Assembly (NCBI GenBank): GCA_050943475.1
Contig: JBMNPF010000005.1
Coordinates: 149,884-213,883 of the forward strand
Direction of reading: 5' to 3'
Length of the DNA stretch: 64,000 bases
From: Metaruminococcus_A sp050943475
GTDB taxonomy: Bacteria; Bacillota; Clostridia; Oscillospirales; Ruminococcaceae
Shown: positions 15,080-23,858 of the stretch, in pieces
How the letters are laid out: the number at the start of each line of letters is the position of its first letter
How positions within the stretch are numbered: position 1 is the stretch's first letter
Program-made: the position numbers and the translations under genes
Notes under the pieces: generated by a model
Told to the model about the DNA's origin: nothing
What the model saw: the letters and a program-made list of their open reading frames with translations, nothing else
The model's database searches: none

Positions 15080-18010
15080 ATGGCTTATCGCATTGGTTTG
15101 GATATCGGTTCTACCACCATCAAGTGTGCGGTGCTCGATGCGAAAGACCAAATCGTTTATAAATCCTACGAACGGCATATGGCCAAGGTGACCGAGAAAG
15201 CAGTCGCTCTCATTCGCTCGATCGATGAAAATATTGTCCGCGGAGAGCCGTGCCGTATTGTCATTACCGGTTCCGCAGGGCTTGGGGTGTCCCAGAGCAG
15301 CGGGGTCGAATTCGTGCAGGAAGTTTACGCCACACAGGTCTGTATGCAGCATATGATTCCGGATGCCGACGTCGTCATCGAACTCGGCGGAGAAGACGCA
15401 AAAATTCTCTTCCTCACCGGCGGAACCGAGGTGCGCATGAACGGGAGCTGTGCCGGCGGCACCGGTGCCTTTATCGACCAGATGGCAACCCTGCTCGGCG
15501 TCACCACCGGGGAGCTTGACGAACTCTCCCGGAATTACGAAAAAATATACACCATTGCGTCCCGCTGCGGCGTGTTCGCAAAGAGCGACATTCAGCCGCT
15601 CCTCAATCAGGGTGCGCGCAAGAGCGACATTGCGGCAAGTATCTTTCAGTCAGTTGTCAACCAGACGGTCGGCGGCCTGTCGCAGGGCCGGGATATTGCC
15701 GGAAAGGTCGTCTTTCTCGGCGGTCCGCTCACCTTTTTGCAGGGCTTGCGCGAACGCTTCCTAGACACGCTCCAGCTTGGAGACAACGCCGTTTTCCCGG
15801 AGGATGCCCAGTACTACATTGCGCTCGGCGCCGCATTTTACGCAGGCTCGCTGGAGCCGGTCCGGCTACAGGAGGTTTTGCGGGAAATCAAAGAAGCCAA
15901 GCCGGCTGAACGGGATTCCTCCATCCCGCCGCTTTTTGCGGACCAGCAGGAGTACGATGCCTTCCTTGCCCGCCACAACCGGGCGAGTGTTAAGCGGGTG
16001 CCGCTTACAGAGTATTCCGGCGACGCCTACCTTGGTGTAGACGCCGGTTCCACCACCACCAAGCTCGTTTTGATTTCGCCGGACGGCGACATTCTCTATG
16101 AGTCCTACACCTCCAACAGCGGCAATCCTGTTCCGCTGGTCAAAAAAGCGCTGGAGGAGATTTACCGTGTAGCCGGTGACCGGGTGCGGATCAAAGGCGC
16201 AACCGCCACCGGCTACGGTGAGGAACTCATCAAAAATGCGTTCCATATCGACTACGGCATTGTCGAGACGATTGCACATTTTACAGCCGCCCGTTATTTC
16301 AACCCCGGCGTCGATTTTATCATCGACATCGGCGGGCAGGACATCAAGTGCTTTAAGATTAGAAACGGCGCCATTGACAGCATCATGCTCAACGAGGCCT
16401 GCTCCTCCGGCTGCGGCTCCTTTATTGAAACCTTTGCCCATGCATTGGGCTTCAAAGCGGAGGAGTTTGCGAAGTTTGGCCTGTTTGCGGAACACCCGGT
16501 CGATCTCGGCTCCCGCTGCACCGTCTTTATGAACAGTTCGGTCAAGCAGGCACAGAAGGATGGCGCAACCGTCGGCGACATCGCCGCGGGACTAGCGGTC
16601 AGCGTCGTCAAAAACGCGCTGTATAAGGTCATCCGTGCCAATTCCACCAAGGAGCTCGGCAGTCACATCGTGGTGCAGGGCGGCACTTTCCTCAATGACG
16701 CGGTACTCCGCGCCTTTGAACGCGAGGTCAGGGCCGAAGTGGTCCGTCCCTCGATTGCAGGGCTCATGGGCGCTTACGGCGCGGCGCTTTATGCCCAAAG
16801 CCACTCCAAAGAGCGTTCCGATACCATCGGCTTGGCGGATTTGGCGGCCTTCAGCCACGAGGTTTCGGTCATTACCTGCAAAGGCTGCACCAACCACTGC
16901 AAGCTCACCGTCAACAAATTTGCAGACGGCGGGCGCTACATCTCTGGCAACAAGTGCGAGAAGCCGCTTGGTCTCCAGAAGGCCGAGGGCGGCTACAATG
17001 CTTTTCAGTATAAATATGATTATCTGCACAGCCTGAAGGGCGTGCCGGGGCCGCGCGGAAAAATCGGTATCCCAATGGGCCTGAATATGTATGAAAACCT
17101 GCCGTTCTGGCATGCGTTTTTCACTTCGCTCGGCTTTGAGGTCGTGCTCTCGCCGCGCAGCGACCGTAAGCTGTATGAAAAGGGCCAGCATACCATCCCG
17201 TCGGATACCGTCTGCTATCCCGCCAAGCTGTTGCATGGCCACGTGGAGGCTCTGTTGGACGAGGGGGTTCCGACCATATTTTACCCCTGTATGTCATACA
17301 ATTTTGACGAGGGCCTTTCCGACAACAACTACAACTGTCCGGTTGTCGCCTATTACCCGGAGGTCATTGGCGCAAACATCAAGCGGCTGTCCGAAGTTCA
17401 GTTTATTAAGGATTACCTTGGCCTGCACCGCCGCAAGGATTTTATTAAAAAAGCCCATGACGTCTTCAACCAGTATTTCTCGGTTTCTCAGGCGGAAATC
17501 AAGACCGCTGCGGAAAAGGCGTATACCGCTTATGAGGATTACCGCAGCATGCTCTATGAATATGGGCAGATGGTTATTGACGAAGCAGAACATTCCGGCA
17601 AAACGGTGATTGTACTTGCCGGTCGTCCGTACCACATCGATCCGGAAATTAACCACGGCATCGACCTGCTGGTGCGCAGCTTCGGCGTCTCGGTGCTCAC
17701 CGAGGATTGCCTGACCCTGCACGCGGACAAGAAAAAGGCGAAGGTTTTAAACCAGTGGACCTACCATGCACGGCTTTATGCCGCCGCCCATTATGTGGGC
17801 ACACATGACTGCCTTCAGCTCGTACAGCTTGTTTCCTTCGGCTGCGGGCTGGATGCCATTACCGCCGACGAGGTCCGCGAAATCCTTGAAAGCTATGGTA
17901 AACTGTATACCCAAATCAAAATCGACGAGGTCACAAACCTCGGTGCAGTGAAGATCCGCCTGCGCAGTCTGTTCGCATATCTTGACGCAAACAGGCAGGC
18001 AAAGGCCTGA
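15080..18010 (+). CDS. 2-hydroxyacyl-CoA dehydratase activase-like protein (two ASKHA domains plus DUF2229)
   Basis: A 976-residue protein. Two BadF/BcrA-type ATPase domains are in tandem: the first opens IGLDIGSTTIKCAV and has NGSCAGGTGAFID plus SRCGVFAKSD; the second opens GVDAGSTTTKLVLI (near 315) and has EACSSGCGSFIE plus SRCTVFMNSS. These paired Cys segments are where such activators bind a [4Fe-4S] cluster. A CKGCTNHCKL cysteine cluster follows, then a DUF2229 domain (GPRGKIGIPMGLNMYENLPFW...YPCMSYN). Related activators use ATP to inject an electron into a dehydratase. The real substrate is unknown. ATG 15080 follows GGGAGGAAAG. The next gene starts 16 bp on. Confidence 0.85.
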   Translation: MAYRIGLDIGSTTIKCAVLDAKDQIVYKSYERHMAKVTEKAVALIRSIDENIVRGEPCRIVITGSAGLGVSQSSGVEFVQEVYATQVCMQHMIPDADVVIELGGEDAKILFLTGGTEVRMNGSCAGGTGAFIDQMATLLGVTTGELDELSRNYEKIYTIASRCGVFAKSDIQPLLNQGARKSDIAASIFQSVVNQTVGGLSQGRDIAGKVVFLGGPLTFLQGLRERFLDTLQLGDNAVFPEDAQYYIALGAAFYAGSLEPVRLQEVLREIKEAKPAERDSSIPPLFADQQEYDAFLARHNRASVKRVPLTEYSGDAYLGVDAGSTTTKLVLISPDGDILYESYTSNSGNPVPLVKKALEEIYRVAGDRVRIKGATATGYGEELIKNAFHIDYGIVETIAHFTAARYFNPGVDFIIDIGGQDIKCFKIRNGAIDSIMLNEACSSGCGSFIETFAHALGFKAEEFAKFGLFAEHPVDLGSRCTVFMNSSVKQAQKDGATVGDIAAGLAVSVVKNALYKVIRANSTKELGSHIVVQGGTFLNDAVLRAFEREVRAEVVRPSIAGLMGAYGAALYAQSHSKERSDTIGLADLAAFSHEVSVITCKGCTNHCKLTVNKFADGGRYISGNKCEKPLGLQKAEGGYNAFQYKYDYLHSLKGVPGPRGKIGIPMGLNMYENLPFWHAFFTSLGFEVVLSPRSDRKLYEKGQHTIPSDTVCYPAKLLHGHVEALLDEGVPTIFYPCMSYNFDEGLSDNNYNCPVVAYYPEVIGANIKRLSEVQFIKDYLGLHRRKDFIKKAHDVFNQYFSVSQAEIKTAAEKAYTAYEDYRSMLYEYGQMVIDEAEHSGKTVIVLAGRPYHIDPEINHGIDLLVRSFGVSVLTEDCLTLHADKKKAKVLNQWTYHARLYAAAHYVGTHDCLQLVQLVSFGCGLDAITADEVREILESYGKLYTQIKIDEVTNLGAVKIRLRSLFAYLDANRQAKA

Positions 18011-18026
18011 GAAAAGAGGCGAAACT

Positions 18027-19355
18027 TTGGCAAAACTCGTTTACGATAAAACCGGACGTCTGCTCTTTACCAAAGAGATGAAACAGGAATATCAAATCCT
18101 CATGCCGCAGATGCTCCCCATTCACTTCGAACTCATCAAAAATGCGCTCCGGCTGCACGGCTACAACGTCAAGCTCCTCACCAGCACCGACAGCGAGGCC
18201 ATCCGGCGGCAGGGGCTGGAAAATGTACATAACGACACCTGCTATCCAGCGCTGCTCGTCATCGGCCAGATGCTCGACGCCCTCAAAAGCGGCGAATACG
18301 ACCTGAATAAAACCGCACTGGTCATTACCCAGACGGGAGGCGGATGCCGCGCGTCCAACTACATCCACCTGCTGCGCAAGGCGCTGAAACGCTCCGGCAT
18401 GGAGCAGGTTCCGGTGGTCAGTGTAAACCTCTCCGGCTTGGAACACAACCCCGGCTTTAAGCTCACGTTAAAGCTCATCCGCCAGCTGGTCATGTCCGCC
18501 ATGTACGGTGATCTCCTCATGCTGCTGCTCAATCAGGTGCGCCCTTACGAGACCGTGGCAGGAGAGGCGCAGCGCCTGGTGGACGCTTGGGTGCTCAAGC
18601 TCTCGGAGGAATACAAAAACGGCAGGGCGCTCACCCAAAAGGAAATGGCTGTTCACTTCCGGGACATTGTCGCCGATTTCGCAAAAATCCCGGTGCGGGA
18701 TATCCAGAAGGTCAAGGTCGGCATTGTCGGCGAAATTTATGTCAAATACGCGCCGCTCGGCAACAACAATCTGGAGCAGTTCCTGCTCTCAGAACAGGCG
18801 GAGGTTTTTGTCCCCGGCCTGATGGATTTTATCATCTTTAAAATCGACAACCGCATTGAAGATTACAAGCTCTACGGCGGCAAGCGGCCGGTCCGCTTTT
18901 TCGCCCGTAAGCTGATGAAATACGTGCTCCACTGCCAGCAGATTATGATCGACGCTGTCCACACCGAACCGCGTTTTTATGTGCCTAAAGGCTACCAGCA
19001 CCTCAAGGAGCTGGTCAAAGGCACCATTGGTTACGGTGCCAAAATGGGCGAGGGCTGGCTGCTCACCGCAGAAATGCTCGAACTTATTGCCGACGGCGTG
19101 AACAACATCGTCTGTGCGCAGCCGTTCGGCTGCCTGCCGAACCATGTAGTCGGCAAGGGGATGGTCCGCAGCATTAAGACGATCCATCCGGACGCAAACA
19201 TCGTCGCCATCGACTACGATCCCGGCGCCACCAAGGTCAATCAGGAAAACCGCATCAAGCTCATGCTGGCGGTTGCAAAATCCAAAATGGAGGCGGAGCG
19301 GCCTGCGCACGAAACCGCGGCCAAAACGCCAAAGGAGCCTGCCGGCGTCGTATAA
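18027..19355 (+). CDS. 2-hydroxyacyl-CoA dehydratase D-component-like protein
   Basis: A 442-residue protein resembling the C-terminal part of the long (about 1400-residue) activase-dehydratase fusions found in many Clostridia. Seen: NVHNDTCYPALLVIGQML near 65-82, TQTGGGCRASNYIHLLRKAL near 103-122, and a C-terminal VCAQPFGCLPNHVVGKG. Cysteines at these places probably hold an Fe-S cluster. The start is read as TTG 18027 (TTGGCAAAACTC), preceded by AGAGGCG. The frame continues upstream over the previous gene without a better start. It forms a two-gene operon with the activase; together they act as a split version of the fusion protein. Confidence 0.8.
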   Translation: MAKLVYDKTGRLLFTKEMKQEYQILMPQMLPIHFELIKNALRLHGYNVKLLTSTDSEAIRRQGLENVHNDTCYPALLVIGQMLDALKSGEYDLNKTALVITQTGGGCRASNYIHLLRKALKRSGMEQVPVVSVNLSGLEHNPGFKLTLKLIRQLVMSAMYGDLLMLLLNQVRPYETVAGEAQRLVDAWVLKLSEEYKNGRALTQKEMAVHFRDIVADFAKIPVRDIQKVKVGIVGEIYVKYAPLGNNNLEQFLLSEQAEVFVPGLMDFIIFKIDNRIEDYKLYGGKRPVRFFARKLMKYVLHCQQIMIDAVHTEPRFYVPKGYQHLKELVKGTIGYGAKMGEGWLLTAEMLELIADGVNNIVCAQPFGCLPNHVVGKGMVRSIKTIHPDANIVAIDYDPGATKVNQENRIKLMLAVAKSKMEAERPAHETAAKTPKEPAGVV

Positions 19356-19408
19356 ATCGGCCGTATGCACACACACTAACACCAAAATGAAAATTGAGGT
19401 GTTGGCAT

Positions 19409-20215
19409 ATGCGCATGAAAAATGATACAATAGAACCGAGCCGCGAGCCGGACGTTCCGTCGGAACAGGAAGAGTCGAACAACGAAAGCCTGACCGGGGA
19501 ATCGGTGGCGGATCAAATTTACCATTCCGGTTCGGTCACCGCAAACGGCCGGCATTTAATCCACTGCCTGACCATTATCGGGCAGGTGGAGGGGCATTTC
19601 ATCCTCCCGCCCCAGAACAAAACCACCAAGTATGAACACGTCCTGCCGCAGCTTGTTGCCATTGACGAGGCTGAAGACATCAAAGGCCTGCTCATTCTGC
19701 TCAACACCGTCGGCGGGGATGTGGAAGCTGGTCTTGCCATTGCAGAACTCATTTCCGGAATGAAAAAACCCACCGTGTCGCTGATTCTCGGCGGCGGCCA
19801 CTCCATTGGCGTGCCGCTTGCTGTCAGTGCAAAGCACTCTTTCATTGTGCCCTCTGCGACCATGACGGTTCATCCCGTGCGGATGAACGGCACCGTCCTC
19901 GGCGTTCCGCAGACCCTGTCTTATTTTGAAAAGATGCAGGAACGCATTGTCAACTTTGTCACCGACAATTCCAACATCACTCGGGAAACCTTCATGAAGC
20001 TCATGATGCAGACGGGGGAGCTTGTCATGGATGTCGGCACCGTCCTCGACGGGCAGGCCGCGGTGGACTGCGGGCTTATCGACGAACTCGGCAATCTTTC
20101 GCAGGCGGTGGATTACCTTTACGCTATGATTGACGAGGAGGAAAAAGCAAAGCAGGAACAGGAAGAAGCGGAGCAACAGGAGGACGGCAATGCTGTACAC
20201 CATTCTGAATCTTGA
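19409..20215 (+). CDS. tepA: TepA-type ClpP-fold serine protease
   Basis: A 268-residue protein of the Clp-protease/crotonase fold. GGGHSIGVPLAVSA holds the catalytic Ser and TMTVHPVRMNG the His. The NTVGGDVEAGLAIAELI segment is the conserved substrate-binding strand. TepA proteins of spore-formers are reported to assist protein translocation or degradation of small acid-soluble proteins. N- and C-terminal tails are acidic and low in complexity. Start ATG 19409 follows GAGGTG. Context is diagnostic: it overlaps ylzJ and precedes ftsK, and in Bacillus the spoIIIE gene is also preceded by tepA and ylzJ. Confidence 0.85.
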   Translation: MRMKNDTIEPSREPDVPSEQEESNNESLTGESVADQIYHSGSVTANGRHLIHCLTIIGQVEGHFILPPQNKTTKYEHVLPQLVAIDEAEDIKGLLILLNTVGGDVEAGLAIAELISGMKKPTVSLILGGGHSIGVPLAVSAKHSFIVPSATMTVHPVRMNGTVLGVPQTLSYFEKMQERIVNFVTDNSNITRETFMKLMMQTGELVMDVGTVLDGQAAVDCGLIDELGNLSQAVDYLYAMIDEEEKAKQEQEEAEQQEDGNAVHHSES

Positions 20216-20387
20216 CGACATTTTTGCGGGAGAAAACACAGTCCCTGCCTCCCAGACCATGCAGGTCGGCGGCAGGACGTTTGAGGGGCGCCGGGAACCG
20301 GGCGGTTTTGTCATCAGCCGTATGATTTCCACCAACCCTGCCGATTATCTGGACCAGCGTTTCTTTCCCGGCCAGAAGCTGCACTGA
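20190..20387 (+). CDS. ylzJ: YlzJ-like protein
   Basis: A 65-residue protein beginning MLYTILNLDDIFAGE and carrying RREPGGFVISRMISTNPADYL, which fits the YlzJ family found between tepA and spoIIIE/ftsK in spore-forming Firmicutes. Function unknown. GGAGGACGGCA precedes ATG 20190, and the gene overlaps the end of tepA by 26 bp, so translation is coupled. An in-frame upstream extension (from 20130) is highly basic and was rejected. Confidence 0.8.
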   Translation: MLYTILNLDDIFAGENTVPASQTMQVGGRTFEGRREPGGFVISRMISTNPADYLDQRFFPGQKLH

Positions 20388-20437
20388 AAAATCTGCCGCC
20401 ACAAAGCGGCGTAAACTGACAAAAAGGATGAATCAGT

Positions 20438-21313
20438 ATGAATATTTTTGACGCAATCATTCAGGCAATCGTGCAGGGGCTCACCGAGTTCCTGCCGGTT
20501 TCCAGTTCCGGGCACCTTTCCCTGGTTCAGCATTTTATGGGGGTTAATGGTGAATCCGCCATCATGCTCTCTATTGTCCTGCACCTCGGCACATTGGTCG
20601 CTGTGTTCATCGCGTACCATAAGACCATTTGGGAGCTCATTAAGGAAATCGGCTACGCCCTGCGGGATATTTTTACCGGTAAGTTCCATTTAAAAGGAAT
20701 GTCCGAAAACCGCCGTTTGCTCGTTATGCTCATTGTCGCAACCCTGCCGCTCTGCCTGTTTTATTTTATCAAGGACCCCATCAAGGGTATTTCGTCGGAC
20801 AGCAGCATCCTCATTGAAGGCTTCTGCTTCCTTTATACCGGCGTCATCCTCTTTTTGTCCGACCGCTTCGGCCGCGGTCATAAACATGTCGGGGATATCA
20901 AGACCAAAGACGCCCTTGTGGTCGGCGTGTTCCAGGGCGTTGCGCTGCTCCCGGGTGTTTCCCGTTCCGGTTCCACCATTTCGGGCGGCCTGTTCTGCGG
21001 CTTTTCCCGTGCAACTGCAGTAAAGTTTTCTTTCCTCATGTCCATTCCGCCCATTCTCGCGGGTGCGCTCACCGAGTTTTTGGATTTTCGTAAATCCACC
21101 GAAAGCGTTGACTTCCTGCCCCTTGCCATTGGCTTTGTCGTCGCGGCTGTTGTCGGCTTCCTCGCAATCGCAATGGTCCGCTGGCTCGTCAAAACCGATA
21201 AATTCCGCATCTTTTCTTATTATACCCTCGCCCTTGGCGTAGTAGTCGTCATTATCAGCATCATCGAGGCGGCAAACGGCGGGGTCAACATTGTAAACCT
21301 CATCGCTGGTTAA
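20438..21313 (+). CDS. uppP: Undecaprenyl-diphosphatase (BacA/UppP)
   Basis: A 291-residue integral membrane enzyme that dephosphorylates undecaprenyl diphosphate to recycle the lipid carrier of peptidoglycan; overexpression is known to give bacitracin resistance. Signatures: QGLTEFLPVSSSGHL (14-28) with the catalytic Glu, and LLPGVSRSGSTISGGL near 170-185 with the catalytic Arg/Ser. About eight membrane helices. AAAAGGATG precedes ATG 20438. It sits between ylzJ and ftsK, 21 bp before the latter, an insertion in the usual tepA-ylzJ-spoIIIE order. Confidence 0.95.
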   Translation: MNIFDAIIQAIVQGLTEFLPVSSSGHLSLVQHFMGVNGESAIMLSIVLHLGTLVAVFIAYHKTIWELIKEIGYALRDIFTGKFHLKGMSENRRLLVMLIVATLPLCLFYFIKDPIKGISSDSSILIEGFCFLYTGVILFLSDRFGRGHKHVGDIKTKDALVVGVFQGVALLPGVSRSGSTISGGLFCGFSRATAVKFSFLMSIPPILAGALTEFLDFRKSTESVDFLPLAIGFVVAAVVGFLAIAMVRWLVKTDKFRIFSYYTLALGVVVVIISIIEAANGGVNIVNLIAG

Positions 21314-21334
21314 CCGTTGAGGGAAGGAGGTATT

Positions 21335-23812
21335 ATGGCTGGTCAATCTTCTGCCAAAAAGAAGGCTCCCGCGAAAAAGCCCGCGGCAAAACGCGCTTCT
21401 TCCGGGCGTCAAACCCAGAGTGAGAAAAAAGAAAAACATTCCCGGCAGGTTGCCGCCATTATCTACTTTGCCCTCGGCATCCTTGTTTTCTTTCTCAGTA
21501 TTATAGACGGCGAAAACGTCTGGGGCGCCTGTCACGATGTTCTGTTCGGCCTGTTCGGCTTTACCGGGTACATCATTGCTCCCATCTTTATCTACATAGC
21601 AATCTGTGCTTCGACCGACCGCCCCATCGGCGCGGTGAAGCATAAAATCTGGCAGACTGCCGTTTTGTTGATTCTTCTCTCGTCCCTGCTGCAGATTCTC
21701 TGCGTCGGCTCGGTGCCGGGGGAGAATTTCATCGATCAATGGGTACACCTGTATAACGACGGTGTTGCACTCAACGGCGGCGGCATTGCCTCCGGATTCG
21801 TCGGCTGGCCGCTGTTGGCGGCGTTTGGCAAAACCGGCGCCGGTATTGTCACAGGGCTGTTGATCTTTGTCTTTGTTATGCTCATTACCGGTTCTACCGT
21901 CATTGGATTTCTGCGCGGAGTCGCAAAACCGGTGCAGAAAATTAAGGATGAATACGACATTAAGGTTGAGCGCAAAGAGCAGGAACGCCTTGCCAAAAGC
22001 CAGGCCCGGTTTGATATTGACGTCGATCTCGGCCCGGATCCGGTCATGCCGGAGCATCCTGTTTCCTCACCGAAAGCGCCGCTGCCGGAGCCGGAAAAGC
22101 CCAAAAAACAGCGCCGTAAGCGTGCTGCTTTTGACGTCCCGCTGGATGGCGAGTCCCCGGCTCCAGAGGCTGAAAAGGCGCCGTTTACCGTTACCATTCC
22201 GGAACTGGAGTCCGAAATCCCGCCGGCGCCGCCCAAATCCGCCGCTGCGGAGGCCGCGCTGGAACCGCCTGCCAAAGAGCTGGTCCCGGACAAGGATTCG
22301 CAGCTTCGTTTTGCGGTAGAGGAGGCCGGGGAAGGTTATGTCTTTCCGCCCATCAGCCTGCTCCGCGCCCCGAAAAACACCCAGAACGTGGATGCAAGCG
22401 CGGAGCTTAAAGGCAATGCCGACCGCCTTGTGGATACCCTCAAGAGCTTCGGGGTGCAGACCCGCGTCATCAACGTCAGCCGCGGCCCTGCTGTCACCCG
22501 GTATGAGCTTCAGCCGTCGGCCGGGGTGAAGATCAGCCGTATTACCGGCCTGGCGGACGATATCGCCCTCAACCTCGCGGCAGCGGGCGTGCGTATTGAA
22601 GCGCCTATTCCCAATAAACCCGCCGTCGGCATTGAGGTGCCGAATAAAAATGTCGATGTTGTCACCATGCGTGAAATCATTGACTGCGATCAATTTTACG
22701 ACGCAAAGTCCAGGCTTACCGTTGCGCTCGGCCGCGATATCGCCGGTAACGTCACCCTTGCAGACCTTGGCAAAATGCCGCATCTGCTCATTGCCGGCTC
22801 CACCGGTTCCGGTAAATCAGTTTGCATCAATTCCATCATTGTCAGCCTGCTTTATAAGGCGAAACCGGAGGAGGTCCGCCTCCTCATGATCGACCCGAAG
22901 GTGGTCGAATTAGGCGTTTACAACGGCATCCCACACCTTCTCGTCCCGGTCGTCACCGATCCGCGCAAGGCCGCGGGCGCGCTCGGCTGGGCGGTCACCG
23001 AAATGCTCAAGCGGTACAAGCTGTTTGCGGACAATTCGGTTCGCGATTTGGAGGGCTATAACAGCATCGCCAAAAACTCTGACGAGCTTGACCCGCTCCC
23101 GCAGATTGTCATCATCATCGACGAGCTTGCCGACCTCATGATGGCTGCCCCAAACGAGGTGGAGGATTCCATCTGCCGTCTCGCACAGATGGCCCGCGCC
23201 GCGGGGATGCACCTCGTCATCGCCACCCAGCGCCCTTCGGTTGATGTCATCACCGGCCTCATTAAGGCAAATATCCCAAGCCGTATCGCTTTTGCAGTTT
23301 CCTCGCAGGTGGACTCCCGCACCATTTTGGACGGAAGCGGCGCGGAAAAACTGCTCGGCCGCGGCGATATGCTGTTTTACCCCGTTGGTTTCCCCAAGCC
23401 GGTCCGCGTACAGGGCTGCTTTGTCACCGAAAAAGAGGTGGAACAAGTCGTTGGCTTTGTCAAACACAAGGATTCAGCCGATTATGACGAACAGGTCATC
23501 CAAGAGATCGAAAAACAGGCCGTGGCCGAAAAGGGAAGCAAAAACAGCGGCGATGGCGGCGGCTTCGACGATAAGGACGACATGCTCTCCGCCGCGATTG
23601 AATGCGTAATCGAGGCCGGACAGGCTTCTACCTCTTATCTCCAGCGGCGGCTCAAGCTCGGTTACGCCCGTGCGGCCCGCCTGGTGGATGAAATGGAGGA
23701 AATGGGCATTGTCGGCCCCTTTGAGGGCAGCAAGCCCCGTCAGGTGCTTATTACCCGCCAGCAGTGGCTGGAACGCAATATGAACCAAAACGAGACGGAA
23801 ACAGAAGCATAA
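21335..23812 (+). CDS. ftsK: DNA translocase FtsK/SpoIIIE
   Basis: An 825-residue ATP-driven DNA pump that clears the chromosome from the division or sporulation septum. Order: a Lys/Ala-rich N-terminus (1-40), four membrane helices (about 45-195), a Pro/Glu-rich linker (about 230-320), the alpha-beta motor with Walker A IAGSTGSGKS (near 486-495) and Walker B IVIIIDELADLMM (near 590-602), and the C-terminal winged-helix gamma domain (RRLKLGYARAARLVDEMEEMG, near 770-790) that reads orientation sequences. ATG 21335 follows AAGGAGG. Located after tepA-ylzJ as in Bacillus, so it probably serves as SpoIIIE in sporulation as well. Confidence 0.95.
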   Translation: MAGQSSAKKKAPAKKPAAKRASSGRQTQSEKKEKHSRQVAAIIYFALGILVFFLSIIDGENVWGACHDVLFGLFGFTGYIIAPIFIYIAICASTDRPIGAVKHKIWQTAVLLILLSSLLQILCVGSVPGENFIDQWVHLYNDGVALNGGGIASGFVGWPLLAAFGKTGAGIVTGLLIFVFVMLITGSTVIGFLRGVAKPVQKIKDEYDIKVERKEQERLAKSQARFDIDVDLGPDPVMPEHPVSSPKAPLPEPEKPKKQRRKRAAFDVPLDGESPAPEAEKAPFTVTIPELESEIPPAPPKSAAAEAALEPPAKELVPDKDSQLRFAVEEAGEGYVFPPISLLRAPKNTQNVDASAELKGNADRLVDTLKSFGVQTRVINVSRGPAVTRYELQPSAGVKISRITGLADDIALNLAAAGVRIEAPIPNKPAVGIEVPNKNVDVVTMREIIDCDQFYDAKSRLTVALGRDIAGNVTLADLGKMPHLLIAGSTGSGKSVCINSIIVSLLYKAKPEEVRLLMIDPKVVELGVYNGIPHLLVPVVTDPRKAAGALGWAVTEMLKRYKLFADNSVRDLEGYNSIAKNSDELDPLPQIVIIIDELADLMMAAPNEVEDSICRLAQMARAAGMHLVIATQRPSVDVITGLIKANIPSRIAFAVSSQVDSRTILDGSGAEKLLGRGDMLFYPVGFPKPVRVQGCFVTEKEVEQVVGFVKHKDSADYDEQVIQEIEKQAVAEKGSKNSGDGGGFDDKDDMLSAAIECVIEAGQASTSYLQRRLKLGYARAARLVDEMEEMGIVGPFEGSKPRQVLITRQQWLERNMNQNETETEA

Positions 23813-23858
23813 GACAGGCGGCGCCATGCGGCGCCGCCCTCTCGTTCAGGAGGTTTTC

